This document shows, piece by piece, positions 1-4,487 of a stretch of 5,975 bases of DNA. The position numbers were made by a program, and so were the translations under genes. This stretch comes from an uncultured Anaerosporobacter sp. (GTDB taxonomy: Bacteria; Bacillota; Clostridia; Lachnospirales; Lachnospiraceae), in assembly GCA_945787925.1 (NCBI GenBank), contig CALZJY010000136.1, positions 1-5,975 of the forward strand, in the 5' to 3' direction. The notes under the pieces were generated by a model. That model saw only the letters and a program-made list of their open reading frames with translations. It ran no database searches and was not told the origin of the DNA. Every line of letters begins with the position of its first letter. Position 1 is the first letter of the stretch.

Positions 1-873
1 CATTCTTGAAATGTAAGAACCGAGAATTCCTATACATAGTAATTGTATTCCGCCAATAAAGATGATGATACAAGCAAGAGATGGCCATCCACCAACAGAG
101 TTTCCGAAAATAAGTTGACGAATAATAATAAAAAGAATAGAAAGAAAACCAACCCCTGACATAAGAGTGCCTATTAACGAAGCGATAGAAAGGGGAGCGG
201 TAGAGAATGCTTCAATTCCTTCAATAGAGTAAAGGAATAGTTTCCAGAAAGACCATTTGGTTTCTCCAGCAACACGTTCCACGTTTTCAAATTCTATCCA
301 TTTGGTTTTAAATCCTACCCACCCAAATAATCCTTTGGAGAAACGATTGTATTCTCCCATGCTTAAGATTGCATCTACAAATTGCCTTGTCATAAGTCGA
401 TAGTCTCTAGCACCATCAATAATTTCGGTTTTAGAGATAGAATTCATTAGGCTATAGAATTTATGAGCAAAGAAGGAACGAATTGGCGGTTCACCAGTTC
501 TAGTTGCACGTCTAGTTGCAACAGAATCATAGCCTTCATTAATGATTGCATCATACATTTTTGGAAGCAAAGAAGGTGGATCCTGTAGGTCCGCATCCAT
601 AATGGCAACTAAATCTCCAGATGCATTTTGAAGCCCTGCATAGATTGCGGATTCTTTTCCGAAGTTTCTAGAAAAGGAAATATATTTTATTCTTGAATCA
701 TTTTTTGCAAGAGATTTTATAATAGATAGAGTATTGTCACTGGAACCATCATTTACAAATAAAAATTCAAATTCGACTAATTCCATAAGTGTTGCAATAC
801 GACAAATTTCATTATAAAAAAGACCGAGTGATTCCGATTCATTATAACATGGAATAACGGTTGTAATTTTCAT
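1..873 (-). CDS. GtrB/DPM1-like membrane glycosyltransferase, family 2 (C-terminus cut by window edge)
   Basis: The frame is open from an ATG at 873 to the left edge: 291 codons with no stop, so the C-terminus is missing. Family members usually run to about 305-330 residues, so probably 15-40 are lost. The start follows a GGAGG site (882-886) by 8 bases. Residues 1-210 are a GT-A domain: the N-terminal strand ends in PCYNE (8-12), the nucleotide-binding strand ends in VNDGSSD (40-46), the metal-binding DAD is at 93-95 inside MDADLQDPP, and ARDYRLM (155-161) and RVAGETKW (200-207) are family signatures. Two hydrophobic segments near 230-251 and 264-285 are the expected membrane anchor. Known members move a sugar from a nucleotide donor to polyprenyl phosphate at the inner membrane face, supplying glycan or teichoic acid decoration. 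The sugar cannot be read from sequence. A GtrA-like flippase or GtrC-like transferase would be expected nearby but is not in the window. Confidence 0.95.
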   Translation of the reverse strand, partial: MKITTVIPCYNESESLGLFYNEICRIATLMELVEFEFLFVNDGSSDNTLSIIKSLAKNDSRIKYISFSRNFGKESAIYAGLQNASGDLVAIMDADLQDPPSLLPKMYDAIINEGYDSVATRRATRTGEPPIRSFFAHKFYSLMNSISKTEIIDGARDYRLMTRQFVDAILSMGEYNRFSKGLFGWVGFKTKWIEFENVERVAGETKWSFWKLFLYSIEGIEAFSTAPLSIASLIGTLMSGVGFLSILFIIIRQLIFGNSVGGWPSLACIIIFIGGIQLLCIGILGSYISRM

Positions 874-916
874 AGGATTGGCCTCCAGTAATTATTTCTT
901 GTAAATAGTCCATATA

Positions 917-945
917 ATACTAGCATAGATAATGTGTATCTTCAA
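917..945 (-). promoter_or_regulatory. Sigma-A type promoter candidate for the GtrB-like gene
   Basis: Read on the minus strand, a -35 box TTGAAG (940-945) is followed by a 17-base spacer and a -10 box TAGTAT (917-922). TGC directly precedes the -10, giving the extended -10 form. Transcription would start near 910, leaving a leader of about 37 bases that contains the GGAGG site. It sits just downstream of the terminator at 965-1009, which fits a separate unit for the leftmost gene. The boxes are imperfect, so this is a candidate. Confidence 0.5.
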
Positions 946-964
946 GTATTATACGGAAATACAG

Positions 965-1009
965 AAAACAGGCACTACGCTAGATTGGTTAGCGTAATGC
1001 CTGTTTTTG
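965..1009 (-). terminator. Long hairpin terminator after the GT2 gene, possibly bidirectional
   Basis: Bases 965-982 pair with 990-1007 around a 7-base loop (983-989). On the plus strand there is one C-A mismatch (975/997). In minus-strand RNA the same position becomes a G-U wobble, so the 18-pair stem is unbroken only in that direction. The hairpin starts right after the stop codon of the minus-strand gene at 1010-1012. In the minus direction the stem ends in UUUU followed by CUGU. In the plus direction a TTTTTGTT run follows, so the structure could stop transcription both ways. Confidence 0.85.
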
Positions 1010-1762
1010 TTATATGTTTAAGTATTTGAAAGTCGCATGCAGCATCTGACTCGACATATAGGCAAAGGACTTCAACGGATTCGTACCAAGATAGCGATGC
1101 ACCTTATAGTTCATCTTTGCCGACTTTAGCTTGTTACGGCTCTTGCCATGAGTGCTAAGTCGATATTTTAAAAGAGGTTCATTAATTCCATAAGCAATCT
1201 TGTACTTTTTTAGTACCTTCAACCACATTAAGTAATCTTCGTGACTGTCGTCATGTTCCATATAGAATTCTCTGGCGACAGCAGTCTCCATAAGTACTGA
1301 GCTACAGTTGATAATATTATGTTTTACTAATGCCTCATAGCTGATTTCTTCACGAACTGGGATGGTATTTCCTGTCGGGTTACCATTATCATCAAAAAGC
1401 TCTCTTGCCGTATAGGTAAGTACACAGTGTTTCTCCTCAATCAATGCTACCTGGCGCTCTAGTTTGTCAGAAGTCCACCAGTCATCGGTATCTAAGAACG
1501 CGATATACTTTCCTTTGGCCATCGCAATCCCTTTATTTCGGGAAGCAGCAACACCGATATTTCGTTCATTTTCAATGATGGTAATTGCTTCATGGTCTCG
1601 ATATCGTTTCAAAATCGAAGCAGTGTTATCACTAGAGCCATCGATGATGATGATAAGCTCATAGGAGATGGATGTCTGACATAATACGGATTCAATCGCT
1701 TTTTCGATATATTTTTCCGCATTGTAAGCTGGCATAACTACGGATACTAAAGGTGTATTCAT
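1010..1762 (-). CDS. Family 2 glycosyltransferase (soluble GT-A, surface polysaccharide type)
   Basis: The frame has in-frame ATGs at 1768 and 1762, giving 252 or 250 residues. I prefer 1762: the G-rich ribosome site (1772-1776) is only 3 bases from the first ATG but 9 from the second. Numbered from the first ATG, the GT-A core shows VSVVMPAYNAEKY (8-20), IIDGSSDNT (41-49) for nucleotide binding, ERNIGVAASRNKG (68-80), the metal-binding FLDTDDWW (91-98) and SHEDYLMW (175-182), where the acidic pair is the usual catalytic-base region. KYRLSTHGKSRNK near the end is also typical. No signal peptide or membrane helix is seen, so it is probably cytoplasmic or peripheral. Such enzymes add single sugars to lipid-linked capsule, exopolysaccharide or teichoic acid precursors; donor and acceptor cannot be told. 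It has its own promoter candidate upstream and a terminator directly downstream. Confidence 0.94.
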   Translation of the reverse strand: MNTPLVSVVMPAYNAEKYIEKAIESVLCQTSISYELIIIIDGSSDNTASILKRYRDHEAITIIENERNIGVAASRNKGIAMAKGKYIAFLDTDDWWTSDKLERQVALIEEKHCVLTYTARELFDDNGNPTGNTIPVREEISYEALVKHNIINCSSVLMETAVAREFYMEHDDSHEDYLMWLKVLKKYKIAYGINEPLLKYRLSTHGKSRNKLKSAKMNYKVHRYLGTNPLKSFAYMSSQMLHATFKYLNI

Positions 1763-1771
1763 ATTCATTTG

Positions 1772-1776
1772 CCCCC
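1772..1776 (-). promoter_or_regulatory. G-rich ribosome binding site deciding the start of the GT2 gene
   Basis: The minus-strand RNA reads GGGGG here, which can pair with the CCUCC core of 16S rRNA with one G-U pair. It lies 3 bases from the ATG at 1768 and 9 bases from the ATG at 1762, so spacing favours the second. Confidence 0.55.
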
Positions 1777-1805
1777 ATTTGTTTATATCTTAAAACTGTA
1801 CATGT

Positions 1806-1850
1806 ATCTTAGCATAAATGAAATTTTATGTAAATGGTAAGTGATTTCAA
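1806..1850 (-). promoter_or_regulatory. Overlapping promoter candidates for the GT2 gene
   Basis: Two sigma-A type arrangements overlap on the minus strand. The better one has -35 TTGAAA (1845-1850), a 16-base spacer and -10 TAAAAT (1823-1828), each box one base from consensus; its start would be near 1816. The second has -35 TTTACA (1829-1834), a 17-base spacer and an extended -10 TGC-TAAGAT (box at 1806-1811). They form the left half of a divergent control region shared with the gene starting at 2011. No clear operator is visible between the two directions. Confidence 0.6.
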
Positions 1851-1922
1851 AATATGGGGGAACACAGAAAAGACACAAAATATTGTTAGGATTTGTTGCA
1901 TATACTAAAAATAGAATGGTAA

Positions 1923-1951
1923 TTGTCTTTTCCACATAGTAATGATATAAT
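1923..1951 (+). promoter_or_regulatory. Sigma-A promoter for the glycosylphosphotransferase gene
   Basis: The -10 box is a perfect TATAAT (1946-1951) preceded by TGA, which makes it an extended -10. The -35 box TTGTCT (1923-1928) is weak, but the spacer is exactly 17 bases. Transcription would begin near 1957-1959, leaving a leader of about 50 bases before the preferred ATG at 2011. It faces away from the minus-strand promoters at 1806-1850. Confidence 0.65.
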
Positions 1952-2000
1952 ACTAGGAGCCATGCTATATGGTATATATTTCAAGATGAATGAGAAAAGT

Positions 2001-2005
2001 AGGGA
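2001..2005 (+). promoter_or_regulatory. Ribosome binding site deciding the start of the glycosylphosphotransferase
   Basis: AGGGA lies 5 bases before the ATG at 2011. The upstream in-frame ATG at 1990 has only a weak AAGA-like sequence before it. The site therefore favours 2011, making the protein 7 residues shorter than the longest open frame. Confidence 0.65.
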
Positions 2006-2010
2006 AATAC

Positions 2011-3390
2011 ATGAATGACGTAAATAAATTAAATAACAGAGAGCGCTTCAAACGCCTGATTCATTTCATCGTAAGTGCGATGATCGTTGTATGTGAAGTG
2101 CTGATTTTTGCGTATGTATGGTATGAATGCTACAGTCCAAGTGCAGGAGATCCATATTCGTTATATCGAAAAGGACACTGGGCAGTCATCGGTATTTATG
2201 CATTAATCATCATACTTCTGACAAAAACGTTTGGAGGATTTAAGATCGGCTACTTAAGAGGGATCGATGTCATGCTATCGAATGTGTTAGCAATCATCGT
2301 TACCAATGTGGTAGCATACCTTCAAGTATGTCTGGTTACTCATCAATACTTAAACGTACAGCCATTGCTTCGTATGACGGTAGTAGAGATTATCTTAATC
2401 GCGATTTGGACATATATGATGAAATTTATCATGCAACGCTTGTATCCACCAAGACAGATGATCGTCGTATATGGAAAATATTCACCGAAGGATTTGATCA
2501 GCAAGATCAATACGAGAAAGGACAAATACAATATTTGTGCAAGCATCAATATCTCTGCTGGCATTGAAAAGGTGAAGGAAGAAGTACTGAATTATGAGGC
2601 GGTTGTAATTTGTGATGTTCCATCCGAGACGCGAAATGTAATTCTAAAGCATTGTTTTGATCATTCCATCAGAACCTATGTGACGCCTAAGATTTCGGAT
2701 ATCATGATCCGTGGCGGAGACAGCATCCATTTATTTGATACCCCATTAATCTTATCGAGAAATCATGGGTTATCTATTGAACATCAGTTTGGAAAGAGAA
2801 TCATGGATATCGTGTTATCCTTAATCGCATTACTAATCTTATCACCGTTTATGCTTCTTAGCGCAGTATTAATCAAGTGCTATGACGGAGGTCCAATCTT
2901 CTATACACAAAATCGTCTTACGATTAACGGGAAAGTATTTCGAATCATCAAGTTTCGAAGCATGTGTGTGGATTCTGAAAAACATGGTGCAAGACTTGCG
3001 AAAAAGAATGACGATCGAATCACGCCGATTGGACGATTCTTGCGTAATATCCATTTTGATGAGATTCCACAGTTATTCAATATCTTAAAAGGGGATATGT
3101 CCTTTGTTGGTCCGAGACCAGAGCGTCCGGAAATTGCAGAGGAATACAAGACGGAAATTCCAGAGTTCCATTACCGTTTAAAAGTAAAGGCGGGACTTAC
3201 CGGATATGCACAAGTCTATGGAAAGTATAATACGACTCCATATGACAAGTTAAAATTAGATATGTCTTATATTATGAACTATAGCTTATGGCTTGATTTC
3301 AAGCTTCTAATCTTGACATTTAAGATCATCTTCAAGAAAGAAGCAGCAGAAGGCGTAGATAGCCATCAAGTAACAGCGAGTAAGAAATAA
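2011..3390 (+). CDS. Exopolysaccharide polyprenyl glycosylphosphotransferase (WcaJ/EpsL-type priming enzyme)
   Basis: This integral membrane enzyme moves a hexose-1-phosphate from a UDP-sugar to undecaprenyl phosphate, the first committed step of exopolysaccharide or capsule repeat assembly. Numbered from the upstream ATG at 1990 (466 residues; 459 from 2011), four hydrophobic segments lie near 24-44, 65-80, 95-117 and 127-149. A soluble middle region (about 155-260) resembles the nucleotide-binding-like domain of large family members. A fifth hydrophobic segment (271-297) follows FGKRIMD. The bacterial sugar transferase domain shows GGPIFYTQNR (300-309), IIKFRSM (319-325), FDEIPQLFNILKGDMS (356-371) with the catalytic Asp357-Glu358 pair, VGPRPERPE (373-381) and KAGLTGYAQVYG (400-411). 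Length and order match the full-size family, with no damage seen. Which sugar phosphate is used cannot be read. It has its own promoter and terminator, so it looks monocistronic, beside two divergently oriented glycosyltransferases that may serve the same glycan. Confidence 0.95.
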   Translation: MNDVNKLNNRERFKRLIHFIVSAMIVVCEVLIFAYVWYECYSPSAGDPYSLYRKGHWAVIGIYALIIILLTKTFGGFKIGYLRGIDVMLSNVLAIIVTNVVAYLQVCLVTHQYLNVQPLLRMTVVEIILIAIWTYMMKFIMQRLYPPRQMIVVYGKYSPKDLISKINTRKDKYNICASINISAGIEKVKEEVLNYEAVVICDVPSETRNVILKHCFDHSIRTYVTPKISDIMIRGGDSIHLFDTPLILSRNHGLSIEHQFGKRIMDIVLSLIALLILSPFMLLSAVLIKCYDGGPIFYTQNRLTINGKVFRIIKFRSMCVDSEKHGARLAKKNDDRITPIGRFLRNIHFDEIPQLFNILKGDMSFVGPRPERPEIAEEYKTEIPEFHYRLKVKAGLTGYAQVYGKYNTTPYDKLKLDMSYIMNYSLWLDFKLLILTFKIIFKKEAAEGVDSHQVTASKK

Positions 3391-3394
3391 ATCG

Positions 3395-3430
3395 AAAGAC
3401 GTGTTTTCCTTTGGGAGAATGCGTCTTTTT
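3395..3430 (+). terminator. Intrinsic terminator of the glycosylphosphotransferase gene
   Basis: Bases 3395-3409 pair with 3414-3428 around a TTTG loop: a 7-base AAAGACG/CGTCTTT lower stem, two G-U pairs, then TTTTCC/GGAGAA with one more G-U. A T-run ends the structure (3426-3430). It begins 5 bases after the stop codon and effectively isolates this gene from greA. Confidence 0.9.
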
Positions 3431-3524
3431 CATTGCATTGAGACTGGTGAGTTGATAAAATTACTATAGGTATGTAGATGGGAAGCAAAAAATGCAAAAT
3501 ACCGTACTACAGCAAACCATTAGG

Positions 3525-3538
3525 AAATATATATATTT
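3525..3538. repeat. 14-base AT palindrome
   Basis: AAATATATATATTT is a perfect palindrome. In such AT-rich intergenic DNA this may be chance, but it lies 35 bases from a longer inverted repeat in the same stretch. It has no T-run or gene end next to it that would suggest termination. Confidence 0.5.
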
Positions 3539-3573
3539 TGGGTATGATTCATTACATTCATGGTAATCTGGAG

Positions 3574-3618
3574 GTTTTAAACCATTATATAAAACAGATG
3601 TATAAAATGGTTTAAAAC
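3574..3618. repeat. 18-base-arm inverted repeat with 9-base loop, not a classical terminator
   Basis: The left arm (3574-3591) and right arm (3601-3618) match at 17 of 18 positions, with an A-A mismatch at 3587/3605, around the loop 3592-3600. Each outer arm contains the near-palindromic word TTTTAAAC/GTTTAAAA. No T-run follows on either strand, and the nearest gene end (3390) already has its own terminator. It could be an operator, an RNA structure, or the remains of a small mobile repeat. No flanking target duplication is visible. Confidence 0.75.
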
Positions 3619-3650
3619 ATGACACGATATAACATGATTCAAAAAGGCTG

Positions 3651-3686
3651 TTACACGGACTGGATTTGCTGTGTAAATTCATTACA
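3651..3686. promoter_or_regulatory. TTACA/TGTAA half-sites just upstream of the greA promoter
   Basis: TTACAC (3651-3656) is inverted relative to GTGTAA (3671-3676). TGTAA (3672-3676) in turn forms a tight dyad with TTACA (3682-3686) across 5 bases. The dyad ends 4 bases before the -35 box, where an activator or repressor could touch RNA polymerase. No regulator is recognised from the motif, so the role is inferred from position and symmetry only. Confidence 0.3.
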
Positions 3687-3690
3687 GTTG

Positions 3691-3719
3691 TTGACAACAC
3701 CTATGACTTACGTTATAAT
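3691..3719 (+). promoter_or_regulatory. Perfect-consensus sigma-A promoter for greA
   Basis: TTGACA (3691-3696), a 17-base spacer and TATAAT (3714-3719) match the sigma-A consensus at all 12 positions. Transcription would start near 3726, giving a leader of about 115 bases before greA. Such strength suits a constitutively expressed RNA polymerase factor. Confidence 0.9.
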
Positions 3720-3743
3720 ACCTAGAATGTATATGTAGATACG

Positions 3744-3804
3744 TAGTGTCATATAATGCACTAAAATAACCGCAGAATAATTCGCATTTGGAAGGGTTTT
3801 GCGG
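3744..3804 (+). promoter_or_regulatory. Possible stem-loops in the greA leader
   Basis: Two hairpins can be drawn in the untranslated leader. The first (3744-3763) pairs TAGTG-CAT with ATG-CACTA around an ATA loop with one bulged T (3749). The second pairs 3770-3778 with 3796-3804 (CCGCA/TGCGG plus four more pairs, two of them G-U) around a 17-base loop. The second ends 22 bases before the GGAGG site. Neither has a T-run, so they do not look like an attenuator, and I recognise no known riboswitch. Confidence 0.35.
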
Positions 3805-3841
3805 CTCGAAAAAAACCATATAAGTTGGAGGTTGGGTTTAG

Positions 3842-4324
3842 ATGGCAGATAAGAAGAACATACTAACATATAAAGGACTTGTAAAGTTAGAAGAAGAATT
3901 ACATGATCTTAAGGTAAACAGACGTAAAGAAGTTGCTGTTAAAATCAAAGAAGCGAGAGAGCAAGGAGATTTATCCGAAAACGCAGAATACGATGCAGCA
4001 AAAGACGAACAAAGAGACATCGAAGCTAGAATCGAAGAACTTGAAAAAATCCTTAAGAATGCTGAAGTTGTTGATGAAGACGATGTAGACATCAACGTAA
4101 TCAACATTGGTTGTAAAGTTAAAATTTATGATATCGAATTCGAGGAAGAATTAGAATATACAATTGTAGGCTCTACAGAAGCAAACAGCTTACAAGGCAA
4201 GATTTCCAACGAATCTCCAGTTGGCCAAGCATTATTAGGTGCTAAAGTAGGTCAAACGGTAGAGGTTGAAACACAAGCAGGACCAATTCAATACAAAATC
4301 TTAGAAATCCAAAGATCAAACTAA
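3842..4324 (+). CDS. greA: Transcription elongation factor GreA
   Basis: GreA enters the RNA polymerase secondary channel and stimulates cleavage of the backtracked transcript, releasing stalled complexes and improving fidelity. The 160-residue product has the usual length (about 158-160). Residues 1-78 form the N-terminal antiparallel coiled coil. Its tip carries the conserved REQGDLSENAEYDAAKDEQ stretch (39-57), with the acidic residues Asp43 and Glu46 that coordinate the catalytic metal. Residues 85-160 form the FKBP-like globular domain, with the family signature SNESPVGQALLGAKVGQ (122-138). The ATG follows a GGAGG (3827-3831) by 10 bases, slightly long but clear. All expected parts are present. 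A consensus promoter lies upstream. The gene is followed by a hairpin and then lysS on the same strand, an order known in many Firmicutes. Confidence 0.98.
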   Translation: MADKKNILTYKGLVKLEEELHDLKVNRRKEVAVKIKEAREQGDLSENAEYDAAKDEQRDIEARIEELEKILKNAEVVDEDDVDINVINIGCKVKIYDIEFEEELEYTIVGSTEANSLQGKISNESPVGQALLGAKVGQTVEVETQAGPIQYKILEIQRSN

Positions 4325-4345
4325 GAAAGTAATATTTGATAGATT

Positions 4346-4389
4346 ATAATGCAGGTGTCCCGTTTTGAAGCGGGACCTTTGCATTATTT
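4346..4389 (+). terminator. Hairpin between greA and lysS, weak or partial terminator
   Basis: The inner GC-rich stem pairs 4357-4364 with 4369-4376 (GTCCCG/CGGGAC core) with a TTGA loop. It can be extended by an outer stem ATAATGCA/TGCATTAT (4346-4353 with 4380-4387). The T-tract is interrupted (CTTTGCATTATTT), so termination is probably incomplete if it acts at all, and some transcripts could continue into lysS. It lies 21 bases after the greA stop codon. Confidence 0.6.
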
Positions 4390-4437
4390 AGAGATAAAAT
4401 TCTAAAATATGGGAATACTCATAGGAAGAAAATGAAC

Positions 4438-4443
4438 TATAAT
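4438..4443 (+). promoter_or_regulatory. Possible -10 box of a lysS promoter
   Basis: A perfect TATAAT lies 44 bases before the lysS start codon, but no good -35 box sits 16-18 bases upstream (TACTCA at 4416-4421 is the best) and there is no TG extension. It may be a weak or activator-dependent promoter that supplements read-through from greA. Confidence 0.35.
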
Positions 4444-4445
4444 AT

Positions 4446-4456
4446 GTAAGCCTTAC
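4446..4456. repeat. 11-base dyad GTAAG-C-CTTAC near the possible lysS transcription start
   Basis: The two 5-base arms are perfectly inverted around a single base. The centre is too tight for a stable RNA hairpin, so a DNA-binding site is more likely if it has a function. It covers the expected start point of the -10 box at 4438-4443. It may be chance. Confidence 0.3.
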
Positions 4457-4473
4457 GAAAGGATACATAAAGA

Positions 4474-4480
4474 AGGAGAG
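4474..4480 (+). promoter_or_regulatory. Ribosome binding site for the GTG start of lysS
   Basis: AGGAGAG provides a strong AGGAG core (4474-4478) that ends 9 bases before the GTG at 4488. No in-frame ATG lies between the upstream stop (4440-4442) and this GTG, so the site fixes the start. Confidence 0.85.
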
Positions 4481-4487
4481 ATTTGAA

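Larger units (their letters stand above)
3431..3690 (+). other. Gene-free stretch with several inverted repeats, upstream of the greA promoter
   Basis: No convincing gene is present on either strand. The only longer open frame (3464-3700, minus) has no recognisable domain, is rich in Cys, Ser and Tyr like noise, and overlaps the greA -35 box. The stretch holds a 14-base AT palindrome (3525-3538), a small inverted repeat ATTAC/GTAAT (3551-3567), an 18-base-arm inverted repeat (3574-3618) and TTACA/TGTAA half-sites (3651-3686). The 9-base word TTCATTACA occurs at 3548-3556 and 3678-3686. I found no good internal promoter for a small RNA. Confidence 0.6.

Noticed and set aside
1464..1664. A 66-residue plus-strand frame inside the GT2 gene.
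   Set aside because: It is the antisense shadow of the GT-A core, which is supported by conserved motifs on the minus strand.
1962..2018. An 18-codon upstream frame (MLYGIYFKMNEKSREIHE) overlapping the glycosylphosphotransferase start, preceded by AGGAG at 1955-1959.
   Set aside because: The AGGAG is only 2 bases from the ATG, and the predicted transcription start (near 1957-1959) falls inside it, so the ribosome site would be mostly absent from the RNA. No peptide pattern suggests a regulatory leader.
2328..3149. Several short frames on both strands inside the glycosylphosphotransferase gene.
   Set aside because: All lie within a coding sequence with continuous conserved motifs and have no domains of their own.
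3464..3700. A 78-residue open frame on the minus strand in the gap upstream of greA.
   Set aside because: It has no recognisable domain, a noise-like composition rich in Cys, Ser and Tyr, and its start overlaps the perfect -35 box of greA.
3838..4107. An 89-residue minus-strand frame opposite greA.
   Set aside because: It is the antisense shadow of the A-rich greA coiled coil, giving a Ser/Leu-rich translation with no domain.
4325..4487. A T-box leader controlling lysS.
   Set aside because: The gap is short, no T-box consensus (AGGGTGG followed by ACCGCG) is present, and the only GC-rich hairpin lacks the antiterminator partner.
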